This document shows positions 33,733-43,329 of a stretch of 64,000 nt of DNA, piece after piece. The DNA lies in assembly GCA_963728965.1 (NCBI GenBank), contig CAVSMH010000006.1:248001-312000 (forward strand), given 5' to 3'. The notes under the pieces were generated by a model. The model was not told the DNA's origin. It saw only the letters and a program-made list of their open reading frames with translations, and searched no databases. The stretch comes from DASQZT01 sp963728965. GTDB taxonomy: Bacteria; Acidobacteriota; Terriglobia; Bryobacterales; Bryobacteraceae. Each line of letters starts with the position of its first letter. Positions within the stretch are counted from its first letter, which is position 1. A program made the translations under genes and the position numbers.

Positions 33733-36441
33733 TCAGAAGCGATAGGCGAACACCTCCGGGTCGGTCGTGAGATGGATTTCGGAGCCGCTCTTTTCGAGTG
33801 CGATGCGGCGCAACACGGTGCCGTTCTCGTCCAATGCTTCCGCTTCCTTCGGCTCGCGCACTTTCCATGGCAGGTCCTGCCAACGGATGTTCACGGTGAA
33901 CGCAGGGCTGTCCGGAAGAGGAGTCAGTTGGATGCCGCCCGCGGTGCGGCTGAGGCGGAAGCCTCCATTGGTGGAAAGGGCGCCGAAGGTCAGGACACGG
34001 CCATCCGGGTTCATGCGCGGAATCCGGGGATCGGGAGCCTGCTCCTGGCGGCGGCCGCCACGGCCAGACTGTGGTTCCGGCACCACCGGGCGGGCATTCA
34101 CATAGAGCATCGCAGGCGATTTCGCCCACTCGACAATCAGGCCGTCGTGGCGCTCGAGGGCGGCTTCCAGAGGCTGGTCTCCGGGAATCCGGGCGTAGAA
34201 ACCGTACTGCGGGAGTTTGTGTTCTTCGGCGCTCCAGTCGTCGCTTCCGCGGTTGACCCAGACACGGCCGCCGTTCTGCCACCGGATTACCTGGCGATGC
34301 AGATTGCCGGCGGAAAACGCGAAGTCCTCCATGCGGCGAAGGGCGAGGCCGCGCATAAGGTCATGGAGCAGCCAGTATTTGCGGACGGTATCGCGGCTGA
34401 AGGCATCCCACACCATGGCGGGGTGGCCGGTCATGACCTCGGCGCTGATGTAGTCGTCGCTGGTCATGCCGTGGGTGCGCCCGTCCTGGCCGGAATTGTA
34501 GCGGCCGGGATAGCCCTCCCCCTGAAGAACGAAGACGTCGTGGTAGACATTGTCGAACCACGGTACGCGTTCGGTGTCGCTGGTCTCGATGTGCCAGACG
34601 TTGCTGCGTTCGGGGCCGCCTTCGGCGCGCATATTGGCTCCCGCGCCGCCATCCAGCCAACCGATGTACTGGTCGGCTCCGGCCTCGGAAATCTGCGGCG
34701 CGCCGCCCAGGTAGTCGCGAATCCAGGCGAAGGACTGGCGCCACACGTCGCGCGTGGAGATGCGGTCGAAGAACTGGCCGTCCGAGGTGTAGTAGTCGTA
34801 TGGCGGCTCGGACGACCAAACGTCGATGAAGTAGGCGTTGGGCGCGAATCCCGCTTTGATGAGTTTGAGGTTTCGTTGGACAAACGACAGTACGCGGTCG
34901 GAACGGGGATGATACGACTGGGCGCCGGCGCCACGGTTCAGGAATGCCGTCTGCGGCTTGCGATCGGCCGTGAACGCCATGTTGTCGTAGCTGAAGCCTT
35001 CGGAATCGGGGTAGAAATCCACGTAGTTGTCGTGCGGCGCAAACAACGCGCCGGCCTCCTTGCAGGCGGCCACGAGGTTCTGGAACTCCTCTGGGGTGCC
35101 CCACTCGGCACTGGGCGGGTAGATATCGGGCAGGCGGTAGTCGTAGCCATTGTGCTGCCAACGGTGCCAGATGACGACGCTATCGGTGAGGCCGTAGCGG
35201 AAGGCCCGCATGAGAGACTTGGTGGTATCGGCATAGCGGCCTCGCCAGAGGTCGATACTGAAGCGGCCCGCCAGACCCGCTACGCCCGAGGCGGCGTGCG
35301 GCGCATTCAGATCGCGGAACATGCGGGCGACGGCCCACGCGTTTTTCCCGGGAATGAGGGTGACGATCTGGTTGTGCGGTGCGTGCAGCGCGTAGGACTG
35401 CAGGTCAGGGTCGACACCCAGGTGGTCAGGAGGGACATCGAGTCCTTCCACGATCGAAATGGATCCTGGGAAGTCGAGGCCGATATAGGAGGTGGACAGG
35501 AAATGGCCGTTATAGCGAAGGCGGAAGGCCTTCGGGTCCTGCATGACGTTGCCGGCGCCGGCATAGACGCGCACCGCGCGGTCGCTCCACGGGCCCACGG
35601 CGAGATCCTCGAGATGCGGATACACCCAGGGCTGCGGCTTGGCATTTTCGACGGAGAAGCGCGTTCGCAGCGCACCCTTCTCGATCCAGGTCTCGGTCAG
35701 GAGGTCGAACGGGCCGGCCCCACTCTGGAAATGGTGGCGGACGCGGTAGCGCGCTTCGCTTGATTCGTCGCGCGCGCTCACGAACTGATCCTCCAGAGGG
35801 GCGCCCATGGCGCGGCCCTGGAATCCTCGGAAGTAAAGGCGCTGCGAACCGTTTTGAAATCCGATGATGCTATCGAGCAGGCCGTGCGAGCCGGGCCAGA
35901 CGCGCACTTCATAGCCGTTCGCGGTTCCCAGGGAGCGGCCGTTGCCTTGCGGGGCAGAGGGAGGTGCGACGGTCGTGGCAGGGCTTGGCGGCTTGGCAGC
36001 CGGTGGTTGTACGGGCGGACGAGGCGGGTCGGCGAGGCGCACCGGCACGACCAGGACCGGGTGAGCTTTCTGCTGCCTACCCTGCCATTCGAATTCCGCG
36101 AACGCGTGGATGGGGTAGTCGGCATTGAAAGTGACTTCCGCCGCGGTGACCGTGAAATCGAGTTTTGCGGTCGCCTTGGCGGCAACCGAAAAATGCACGG
36201 GCGAGGCTGGCTGCACGGTCCAGCGGTCGATCCCGTGCACCCGCACTGTTCCACTGAGTGTTGCGTCCCCCGAGTTTTCCAACTCCACGGCCAGGTTCTC
36301 GGGCGCGCCGGTATGCGTGATCTGCGCGGGCCCCTCGATCTTCACGGTGAGCGGACCGGCAGTATCCGCTGCGGGCCTGTACGCCACGAGGCAAACCGCG
36401 CCGGTCAGCAGGATGAGCGTGCCAACAATGAATTTACTCAT
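33733..36441 (-). CDS. Secreted or membrane-anchored glycosidase-like protein (GH101/DUF5696-like barrel)
   Basis: A 902-residue protein. The N-terminus has one membrane helix (MSKFIVGTLILLTGAVCLVA), an Ig-like domain, a Pro-rich linker near residues 135-165, a beta-sandwich (GYEVRVWPGSHGLLDSIIGF) and a TIM barrel from about 390. The barrel holds FAPHDNYVDFYPDSEGFSYD, NAYFIDVWSSEPPYDYYTSD and QISEAGADQYIGWLDGG, where Asp in YFIDVW and Glu in SEAGAD are candidate nucleophile and acid, by analogy to GH101-like enzymes. It follows the TonB receptor with 8 bp between them, so the two form an operon for import and cleavage of a glycan. Family assignment is by eye. Confidence 0.7.
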   Translation of the reverse strand: MSKFIVGTLILLTGAVCLVAYRPAADTAGPLTVKIEGPAQITHTGAPENLAVELENSGDATLSGTVRVHGIDRWTVQPASPVHFSVAAKATAKLDFTVTAAEVTFNADYPIHAFAEFEWQGRQQKAHPVLVVPVRLADPPRPPVQPPAAKPPSPATTVAPPSAPQGNGRSLGTANGYEVRVWPGSHGLLDSIIGFQNGSQRLYFRGFQGRAMGAPLEDQFVSARDESSEARYRVRHHFQSGAGPFDLLTETWIEKGALRTRFSVENAKPQPWVYPHLEDLAVGPWSDRAVRVYAGAGNVMQDPKAFRLRYNGHFLSTSYIGLDFPGSISIVEGLDVPPDHLGVDPDLQSYALHAPHNQIVTLIPGKNAWAVARMFRDLNAPHAASGVAGLAGRFSIDLWRGRYADTTKSLMRAFRYGLTDSVVIWHRWQHNGYDYRLPDIYPPSAEWGTPEEFQNLVAACKEAGALFAPHDNYVDFYPDSEGFSYDNMAFTADRKPQTAFLNRGAGAQSYHPRSDRVLSFVQRNLKLIKAGFAPNAYFIDVWSSEPPYDYYTSDGQFFDRISTRDVWRQSFAWIRDYLGGAPQISEAGADQYIGWLDGGAGANMRAEGGPERSNVWHIETSDTERVPWFDNVYHDVFVLQGEGYPGRYNSGQDGRTHGMTSDDYISAEVMTGHPAMVWDAFSRDTVRKYWLLHDLMRGLALRRMEDFAFSAGNLHRQVIRWQNGGRVWVNRGSDDWSAEEHKLPQYGFYARIPGDQPLEAALERHDGLIVEWAKSPAMLYVNARPVVPEPQSGRGGRRQEQAPDPRIPRMNPDGRVLTFGALSTNGGFRLSRTAGGIQLTPLPDSPAFTVNIRWQDLPWKVREPKEAEALDENGTVLRRIALEKSGSEIHLTTDPEVFAYRF

Positions 36442-36449
36442 GGCTTCGA

Positions 36450-39400
36450 TTACCAGTTCAACCTCAAACCTAGTTGCACGATGCGCCCCGGGTTACCGGA
36501 ATTGCGGGTGTTCAGGACTCCGTCCCCGCCCACGGTATTCGGGTTGCCAGGGTGGTTAAAGACGTTGAAGAAGTCCGCCGAGAGGCGGAGCTCGAGTCGC
36601 TCGTTGAAGCGGACGTTCTTAAAGAGGGAGGCATCCTGGTTCCATTGCAGCACGCTGGGCAGGTACTGGTTCCTCCAGGGGTTGAGCCCCGTGTTATATC
36701 CCACGATCTGGCTGGAGCCGTTCTGCAGCTTCACCCAAACGTTGTTGGTGTCCCAGTATTGCGACACATTCGTATTGGCGGGAGCGTTGGCCGGGAGCGC
36801 AGTTGTGCCCCACGGGATGAGGGGAGCCACGGCCGGTTTGTAATTGTCCGGGACTCCTTCATAGCCGTTGGGGCGGCCCTGGGCATCGTGGCTGTTGATC
36901 TGGTTGGCGGGGATGTAGCCGTTCCACCAGAGATAGCCGGGGACACAGGTTCCCGACGTGCAGTTCTGGATGGGATAGTCGTAGCCGTATTGATGGATCG
37001 GCTCGCCGGTGAAGTTCCAATTGGTCGTGGGCAGGGTGAAGTAACTGCTGCCCAGCGATCCGATGGCGGCCAGTTGCCAGCCGCCGATGAACTTATCGAG
37101 CACGCGTCCGGCATTCTTTCCGACGGCCTTGCCGCGGCCGAAGGGGAGGTCGACCAGCCAGTTCCATTTCACGCGGTGCTTGGGAATGCCGGTGTCGCGC
37201 TGGTAGTTCAGGAAGCTGTTCAGGGCGTCATAGTCCGTGGGCACAAGGCCTGGCAGGAATTGGTTGGTCGCGGGCACCGTGCCGAATAGCGATGTGGTCA
37301 AGGCGTTGGTGAGGACGTAGGAGACCTGATACGCGTACCCCTTGCTGTAACGGTGTTCCAGTTCGAAGGAGGCGGACTGCACATTCCCAAAGCCGCTGTT
37401 GGTGTAGCGTTGAATGGTACCCAGCACCTGCTGGTCGAACGGGCGGATCGCTACGTTGGCGTACGCTCCAGTCGGCTTGGGCTGCCCGGTGGTGGCGTAA
37501 TAGATATAGTCGGGAGTGGGCTGGTTGTAGCTGTTCCACTGGCTGAGATGGGACGAGTGGCTTCCGACGTAGCGCACTCGCGCGACGGTCGAGGGCAGTA
37601 CCTCCTTTTCGACGGTCAGGTTCCAACTGTGAATGCGCGAGTCCGGCAGATTGGGGCTGAAATAGCTGATTTGGGCCGTTCCCCGCGTGATCCCGCGCGG
37701 ATTGGAGAGACTGATGGCATCCTTGCTGTTGACGCCGGTCACATAGGTGGGAGTGGAGATCAGGCCGTAGTTCGGCAGGCCATTGGGCGACTGGGACGCA
37801 TCCAGCGGATTGTAGTTGAAGGTAGCGGTGAGCGGGGTATTGTTATTCATGTTGCTCACAAAGCTGTTCTGGTCCATGTTGAAGTACGAGAGACTGTATC
37901 CGCCGCGGATGACGAACGCCTTGCGGCCGTCCAGCGCACGGTAAGCGAATCCCAGACGCGGGCCGAAGTTTTTGTCACGCGGATTGACCAGATTCTGCGG
38001 GAGCCCGGCATCGCTATAACTTTCGAAGCCCAGCCCCAATGCCTCGTAGGCCGCCACGACCGATGGGACACTCGCACCCGCCCGATACATGGTATTCAGA
38101 TCGGTGCCCAACACGATTTTGTGGTTGGACGGATCGAACCCCACCAATATGTTGTTCTTGTCGCGGTAGGCCTGCCAGTATTCCCAGCGCAGGCCGAGGT
38201 TGAGAGTGAGGCGGGGCGTGATCTTCCAGTTGTCCTGGAAGTACAATGCCGCCTCGCCGCCTCGCAGGTAGTACCACTGGCGGATGAGACTGTCTTGGTA
38301 GGTGCCCACCCCCAGGAACATGTTGGCCAGGTTGCTGCCGGTTTGGGGAGTGGCGGCGGGGTTGGACGGCGTGGAGGCCGTGGCGCTGTAGAGTGACGTG
38401 GCCAAGGTGTTGAACCCGAACGAATCCTGCCCCGCGTCGTTCGGATGGATGTTCATGAGGTCTTTGCGCCAGTGGGCTCCGAACTGGAATTCGTGCTTGC
38501 CATGGAGCTTCGTCACGTTATCATCGACGATGAAGTAAGTCTCGTTGGCGCGGTCGATGCCCGGCGAGGTCAGACCGTAGTTGCCCAGGCCCAACCCGTT
38601 TGTTCCGGATGGAAAATTGGGCCAGTCCATGACGCCGAATGGATTCGGCATCCCGAGCTGTCCGAACCAGTCGGTAGCGACGGTGGTGCTGTTGCCGCTG
38701 TAACCTCCGCCGACGCGATACCGGCCGCTGGCCAGGAATTCGTTGACGAGGCTGGGAGAGAAAATGTGTGTCCAGGACAAGGCTGCGCTCTTATCGCTAT
38801 CGATGACCGTCTTGGCGCCGGCCGCGCCGTTCAGGGCGGGGAGTCCGGAATTGTAGAACTCGGGATTGCGGATCACCGTGAACCGCGCGTAAGCCAAGTC
38901 GTGATCTGAGATACGGGGATCCACCCGGCCGACGATGGAAGAGTGGCGGTTGAACTGGGTAGACTGCCCGTACCAGTTGAAGTCAACCATCGGATTGGCG
39001 GCGGTGTTCGGCACAGGAGTGATGCCGTAGAGGTACTTGGCGGTGGGGCTGATCCGGTCGATGGAGATCACGTTGCCGTTGAACGGGGTGCGCACATAGT
39101 TCGGAGCGGGACCGGTGGACCAGGGGTCATAGAGCACTTGCAGACGGTTCTGCGAATCGCGCAGATCGCTGAAGTCGCCGCGGCGCATGGCTTCGGTTGG
39201 CAGATTGTAATTAATGGTGCTCTTCTGCGCCTGCCGCAGGGCCTCGTAATTGAAGAACCAGAAGACGCGTTTCCGGCCGTTGAAGATCTTCGGGATGATC
39301 AGCGGTCCGCCGGCATTGAATCCGAACTCGTTGCGCACCAGGTGGGGCGCTTTCACAAAGGTATCCTGACGGCGGCGGGCCACGCCGATGGCGCTGTTGC

Positions 39401-40136
39401 GGATGGTCTCGTAAGCGGTGCCATGGAACTGGTCCGTTCCGCTCTTGGTGGAGACCACGACATTGACGGGCCGCGTGTACTTCGCGCTGACGGCATCGGC
39501 GAGGACTGTGAACTCCTGCACGGAGCCGACACCGGGAGCCTGGCTGTAGAGCGACATATTCCACCGGCGGTCGGTCACCACGGCACCGTCCACGATCCAC
39601 TCCTCAGCCTGGGCCGGCTGGCCAAAGAGGCGGAATCCCGCGGTGCCGCCGCTACCCTCCGCGCCCGGCAAGAGCGTCTGGAAGGTATTCAGCATGCGGC
39701 CGTTCACAGGAAGCTGCTCGATCCGAGCGTGCTCCACGGTGTTGGAGACGACGGCGTTTTCCACCACCACGATGGGGGTGGCCTCGGTGACATCGATAGT
39801 TGTCGCCGTCGAACCTGGTTTGAGCACGGGATCGACGACGACGTTCTCAGCCGCGCGGACCGTAAGATTGGCCAGGTAACGTTCCATTCCGCTGGCGCTG
39901 ACGGACACCCGGTAGGTACCGGCAATCGTGGCGGGGAAGAAATAGACCCCGGAATCATTCGTTTTGGTATTGAGCACCACGTTGGTGCCGGTGTTTTCAA
40001 GGGTGACGGTCACATTCGGGATTACGGCACCACTCTGGTCGCGAACGGTCCCGCTGAGCGAACTTGTACTCGCCTGCGGCCACAGAGAGGGGGCGGCCAA
40101 CACCAGTAGCAGCGACACAATCAGCGCATTCTTCAT
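36450..40136 (-). CDS. TonB-dependent receptor with carboxypeptidase-regulatory-like domain
   Basis: A 1228-residue outer-membrane protein. I use ATG 40136, where a proper signal peptide begins (MKNALIVSLLLVLAAPSLWP); the ORF opens 25 codons earlier with a non-signal sequence. Then SLSGTVRDQSGAVIPNVTVT and NDSGVYFFPATIAGTYRVSV (regulatory-like domain), plug region (GSVQEFTVLADAVSAKYTRP, VNVVVSTKSGTDQFHGTAYE) and a barrel ending GRIVQLGLRLNW. First gene of an operon with the glycosidase-like protein. The 243-bp upstream gap separates it from a divergent pectinase-like pseudogene, hinting that both belonged to one plant-polysaccharide locus. Confidence 0.92.
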   Translation of the reverse strand: MKNALIVSLLLVLAAPSLWPQASTSSLSGTVRDQSGAVIPNVTVTLENTGTNVVLNTKTNDSGVYFFPATIAGTYRVSVSASGMERYLANLTVRAAENVVVDPVLKPGSTATTIDVTEATPIVVVENAVVSNTVEHARIEQLPVNGRMLNTFQTLLPGAEGSGGTAGFRLFGQPAQAEEWIVDGAVVTDRRWNMSLYSQAPGVGSVQEFTVLADAVSAKYTRPVNVVVSTKSGTDQFHGTAYETIRNSAIGVARRRQDTFVKAPHLVRNEFGFNAGGPLIIPKIFNGRKRVFWFFNYEALRQAQKSTINYNLPTEAMRRGDFSDLRDSQNRLQVLYDPWSTGPAPNYVRTPFNGNVISIDRISPTAKYLYGITPVPNTAANPMVDFNWYGQSTQFNRHSSIVGRVDPRISDHDLAYARFTVIRNPEFYNSGLPALNGAAGAKTVIDSDKSAALSWTHIFSPSLVNEFLASGRYRVGGGYSGNSTTVATDWFGQLGMPNPFGVMDWPNFPSGTNGLGLGNYGLTSPGIDRANETYFIVDDNVTKLHGKHEFQFGAHWRKDLMNIHPNDAGQDSFGFNTLATSLYSATASTPSNPAATPQTGSNLANMFLGVGTYQDSLIRQWYYLRGGEAALYFQDNWKITPRLTLNLGLRWEYWQAYRDKNNILVGFDPSNHKIVLGTDLNTMYRAGASVPSVVAAYEALGLGFESYSDAGLPQNLVNPRDKNFGPRLGFAYRALDGRKAFVIRGGYSLSYFNMDQNSFVSNMNNNTPLTATFNYNPLDASQSPNGLPNYGLISTPTYVTGVNSKDAISLSNPRGITRGTAQISYFSPNLPDSRIHSWNLTVEKEVLPSTVARVRYVGSHSSHLSQWNSYNQPTPDYIYYATTGQPKPTGAYANVAIRPFDQQVLGTIQRYTNSGFGNVQSASFELEHRYSKGYAYQVSYVLTNALTTSLFGTVPATNQFLPGLVPTDYDALNSFLNYQRDTGIPKHRVKWNWLVDLPFGRGKAVGKNAGRVLDKFIGGWQLAAIGSLGSSYFTLPTTNWNFTGEPIHQYGYDYPIQNCTSGTCVPGYLWWNGYIPANQINSHDAQGRPNGYEGVPDNYKPAVAPLIPWGTTALPANAPANTNVSQYWDTNNVWVKLQNGSSQIVGYNTGLNPWRNQYLPSVLQWNQDASLFKNVRFNERLELRLSADFFNVFNHPGNPNTVGGDGVLNTRNSGNPGRIVQLGLRLNW

Positions 40137-40379
40137 ACGGTAGAACCTCCTGTCTTCCCTTGCGAGTCCGGGAATGGTTCCGATTGTGTGCCGGTAGGGC
40201 GTGTCGCGCAAGGAGACAGCGGTTACCGGCCATTCTGCTTATGATTTCACACATTAGAAACGTTATCTGTTCACCGTGACAGCCCGGTTTGTCACGGTCA
40301 TTCGGGCCGAAAGCTCGCAGTCCGGAGTGACCGGGGGCATAGTCTGGTTCTTCAGACCTACGATTGGACTCCCGTAGAC

Positions 40380-41115
40380 ATGCGACAAAAGCTTGCAGGA
40401 ATCGCTCTGCTGATTGGCGCTGCGCTCGCCCTTCCAAGCCAGTCGGCCCCCGCGCCAGGCAACATTTTTGATGTCCGGCAATTCGGCGCCACCGGCAAGC
40501 AGGCGGACAATGCGACGAAGGCCATACGGGATGCGGTGGAGGCCTGTTTCCGGGCAGGCGGTGGCGTGGTATACGTCCCCCCGGGGCAGTACACCACCGG
40601 CGCGATTGAACCGCCTGGCGCTCGAGTTCAACTTCCTTTGCAATCTGTGGGTCCGGCCCTCTGGCTGGGGCGTACTCGTACTGGACGACTCCGTACAGCG
40701 TCCCTCGCCCGGTCACCGCGATGTTGTGGGCGCCCTCGGCATAAATCATGCTCCGGTGGTTGCCGAAGTCGGCCGGATTCTGGCTGAGAAGAAGCGTCGC
40801 CCCGCCTTCCACATGCAGGTTCACATTGGTCTTCAGTGCGTGGACATGGGCCGGTACTACCGCACGAGCCTGCAGGCGTACATGTTGATCCTCAGCGATT
40901 CTACCGATGTGCGGCTGAGGGATCACGGTGATTCATTCCCCGCTCTGATTATGTCCGGCTGAACGACTGCGACCGGGTGTTCATCCGCGGCGTGCACATC
41001 CATTCCGATCTCGAGAAGGGCTTCCGGGCGGACGGAACGGGAAGCGGGCGGGACCCTCGGAGAACATCAAGGTTACCAATTGCGTGGTTAGTTCGTCATC
41101 GGCCAGCACACCGGC
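40380..41115 (+). pseudogene. GH28 polygalacturonase-like gene, with an inverted internal segment and frameshifts
   Basis: The plus strand opens with a signal peptide and the family N-terminus (IFDVRQFGATGKQADNATKA, then GGGVVYVPPGQYTTGAIE). From about 40611 to 40836 the next part of the same protein is on the MINUS strand: LKTNVNLHVEGGATLLLSQN, PADFGNHRSMIYAEGAHNIA, VTGRGTLYGVVQYEYAPARG. After 40837 it resumes on the plus strand: VDMGRYYRTSLQAYMLILSD, then DCDRVFIRGVHIHSDLEKGF and NIKVTNCVVSSSS, with at least two frameshifts. Re-inverting the segment restores a continuous reading across both junctions to within a few bases. The 3' two-thirds of the gene is gone; the arsenic operon follows 50 bp later. 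Confidence 0.8.
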
Positions 41116-41165
41116 AGCTCTTGACGGACTGCTGCGGCCATGGTATCGTTGATCGACGATTCACT

Positions 41166-41519
41166 ATGTCAAACGACTCACAAAACGATCCGGTCTGCTG
41201 TCCGCCGCCAGAGCCGAGCGCACCGAGCACGTTTGCCGGCCTGGAAGGCCCGGAAGCCGACGATGAACTGGCGAAACTGGCAAAAGCCATCGGGCACCCG
41301 GCTCGCGTCCGCATCCTCCGCATGCTGTCGCGGAAAGAGGCCCGCGTTTGCAGTCAAATCGTGGATGAATTGCCTTTGGCCCAGTCGACTGTTTCGGAGC
41401 ACCTCAGAATCATGAAGGAAGCCGGTCTGGTTCGAAGTAGTCAGGACGGACCACGAGTGGGATATTGCATCAACAACGAGACCCTTCGGAAGCTGAAGGC
41501 GCTGGTGGCGATCATCTGA
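41166..41519 (+). CDS. arsR: ArsR/SmtB family arsenic-responsive repressor
   Basis: A 117-residue winged-helix repressor starting at ATG 41166; the longer frame from 40977 runs into pectinase remnant. Core: DELAKLAKAIGHPARVRILR, then VCSQIVDELPLAQSTVSEHL (recognition helix) and the wing VRSSQDGPRVGYCINNE. Cysteines at 11, 12, 62 and 101 are candidate As(III) ligands; the N-terminal CC pair is distinctive, and the classical helix-4 CVC motif is replaced by a single Cys62 in VCSQ. It heads arsR-arsD-acr3-arsC and should derepress them on arsenite binding. Confidence 0.93.
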   Translation: MSNDSQNDPVCCPPPEPSAPSTFAGLEGPEADDELAKLAKAIGHPARVRILRMLSRKEARVCSQIVDELPLAQSTVSEHLRIMKEAGLVRSSQDGPRVGYCINNETLRKLKALVAII

Positions 41520-41572
41520 GTGCATCACTCGACTTGTCCATCGTTACCAGACGATTGCGGGAGGAATAGAGC

Positions 41573-42067
41573 ATGAAAAACGTAGAGATTTTCGATCCCC
41601 CGATGTGCTGCTCAACCGGTGTCTGCGGTCCCAATATCGACCCGGCTCTGGTTCGGTTTGCTGCCGACCTGCATTGGTTGGCGAACCAGCGCGTTGCCGT
41701 TGAGCGGTATAACCTGGCACAGCAGCCGCAGGCATTTGCGGCGAACGAGGTCGTTAAAGGATCGTTACGGCAGCACGGGAACGAGTGCCTTCCCCTCATC
41801 TTGCTCGATGGCGTAGTGGTTAGCATGGGAGCGGGAATCGAATCGTACGCCTGGGTGATTAACCAGAGCTTCGCGGGAGACGGCTTCCGGGACCCGGTCC
41901 TTGTCGAACGCGGATCGCGGGAAGAAGCGTATGTTGCCGAGGTTCGGGATCGCCTTGCAGAGCGCTTTGCGGTTGTCCCCTGGAAGGCCGAAGCTCCTAT
42001 CGGGCCCGACCGGCTTCGAGAACTCGTGGCCAGCTCACAAATGCGCGCGGAAGCTCTGAAAGGCTGA
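41573..42067 (+). CDS. arsD: ArsD arsenite chaperone fused to the C-terminal tail of ArsA
   Basis: A 164-residue protein, longer than the usual ~120. Residues 1-84 are normal ArsD (start KNVEIFDPPMCCSTGVCGP, keeping the functional Cys12, Cys13, Cys18; ends CLPLILLDGVVVSMG). From about residue 85 the sequence no longer looks like ArsD but like the last ~75 residues of the ArsA ATPase: AGIESYAWVINQSFAGDGF, RDPVLVERGSREEAYVAEV, RFAVVPWKAEAPIGPDRLRE. No arsA gene is present. The simplest explanation is an in-frame deletion joining arsD to the 3' end of arsA. Whether the chaperone part still works without ArsA is unknown. Confidence 0.87.
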   Translation: MKNVEIFDPPMCCSTGVCGPNIDPALVRFAADLHWLANQRVAVERYNLAQQPQAFAANEVVKGSLRQHGNECLPLILLDGVVVSMGAGIESYAWVINQSFAGDGFRDPVLVERGSREEAYVAEVRDRLAERFAVVPWKAEAPIGPDRLRELVASSQMRAEALKG

Positions 42068-42072
42068 TCCAA

Positions 42073-43158
42073 ATGGAGAATGCAGCAAGTCCCGGGCTCT
42101 CTTTCCTCGACCGCTTTCTTACGCTGTGGATCTTCGCCGCAATGGCGTTCGGCGTTGGGCTCGGGTATGCGGTGCCAGGCGTGGTGCCGTTTCTGGACCG
42201 GTTCAGCGTCGGAACCACGTCCATACCGATCGCGATCGGCCTGATCCTCATGATGTACCCGCCGCTTGCGAAGGTGAAGTACGAGGAGATGGGGCGTGTA
42301 TTCCAGCACCGCCGGGTGCTGCTGTTGTCGCTGATCCTGAATTGGGTGGTCGGCCCGATCCTTATGTTTGCGTTGGCGGTTCTGCTGCTCCGTGACAAAC
42401 CGGAGTACATGACGGGGCTGATTCTGATCGGCTTGGCGCGCTGCATCGCGATGGTGATTGTCTGGAACGATCTGGCGCGTGGCGACCGCGAGTATGCGGC
42501 GGGCCTGGTGGCGTTCAACTCCATTTTTCAGGTGCTGTTCTTCTCCGTCTATTGCTATTTCTTCCTCGCCACAGTTCCGCGTTGGCTCGGCCTTACTGCC
42601 GTGGAGGTGGACATTTCGATGGGGGAGATCGCCAAGAGCGTTTTCATCTACCTTGGCATCCCGTTCCTCGCTGGAATGATCACGCGATTTGTCATGCTCA
42701 AAGCTAAGGGGCGCGAATGGTATGAGAAGCGGTTCATCCCCAAAATCAGCCCGATCACGCTGATCTCGCTCCTGTTCACGATCGTGGTGATGTTTAGTCT
42801 GAAGGGCGAAATGATCGTTCAACTGCCTTTTGATGTGGTCCGAGTGGCCATCCCGTTGACGATCTACTTCGTGCTGATGTTCTTCACCTCGTTTTGGATG
42901 AGCAAGAAGGTGGGCGCCCGGTATGCCGAGGCCACAACACTCTCGTTCACGGCCGCATCCAACAATTTCGAACTGGCCATTGCGGTCGCGATCGCCACGT
43001 TCGGAATCCACCACGGCGCTGCCTTCGCGGCAGTAATCGGACCGCTAGTCGAGGTGCCGGTCCTGATCTCTCTAGTCAACGTCGCCCTCTGGATTAACCG
43101 GAGGTGGTTCGGCGAAGTGTTGACGACGGTCGATGCATGTCGGCCACAGCGGGCCTGA
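42073..43158 (+). CDS. acr3: ACR3-family arsenite efflux permease
   Basis: A 361-residue, ~10-helix transporter of the ACR3 (bile/arsenite/riboflavin) superfamily. Landmarks: LTLWIFAAMAFGVGLGYAVP, IAIGLILMMYPPLAKVKYEE, the conserved-Cys helix GLILIGLARCIAMVIVWNDL, and FTAASNNFELAIAVAIATFG with the conserved Glu. It exports As(III) driven by the proton gradient. It begins 5 bp after arsD, so they are co-transcribed. The loss of ArsA fits this secondary, ATPase-independent pump. Confidence 0.95.
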   Translation: MENAASPGLSFLDRFLTLWIFAAMAFGVGLGYAVPGVVPFLDRFSVGTTSIPIAIGLILMMYPPLAKVKYEEMGRVFQHRRVLLLSLILNWVVGPILMFALAVLLLRDKPEYMTGLILIGLARCIAMVIVWNDLARGDREYAAGLVAFNSIFQVLFFSVYCYFFLATVPRWLGLTAVEVDISMGEIAKSVFIYLGIPFLAGMITRFVMLKAKGREWYEKRFIPKISPITLISLLFTIVVMFSLKGEMIVQLPFDVVRVAIPLTIYFVLMFFTSFWMSKKVGARYAEATTLSFTAASNNFELAIAVAIATFGIHHGAAFAAVIGPLVEVPVLISLVNVALWINRRWFGEVLTTVDACRPQRA

Positions 43159-43178
43159 CCCGGTTCTAACGATCTCAG

Positions 43179-43201
43179 GCAGACCGACCACTATGGTCTG
43201 C
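43179..43201 (+). promoter_or_regulatory. Hairpin between acr3 and arsC
   Basis: GCAGACC and GGTCTGC form a perfect 7-bp stem with a 9-nt loop, followed by TTTAA, 20 bp after the acr3 stop. It could be a weak terminator or an RNA-processing stem lowering arsC expression relative to acr3. The remaining 128 bp to arsC hold no gene. Confidence 0.45.
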
Positions 43202-43329
43202 TTTAACTCGCACAGGGATTGCGTCAGGAATACCTTGACGAGGAGGAGCGCAGCAAAGGCTTCGCCCGGTCGGAACGGCCAAAGCCGAAGCAGTAACGTA
43301 GATCGCGACAAATTGGAGGGGACGCGCGG

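Noticed and set aside
41512..43014. 500-codon minus-strand ORF
   Set aside because: It is antisense to arsD and acr3.
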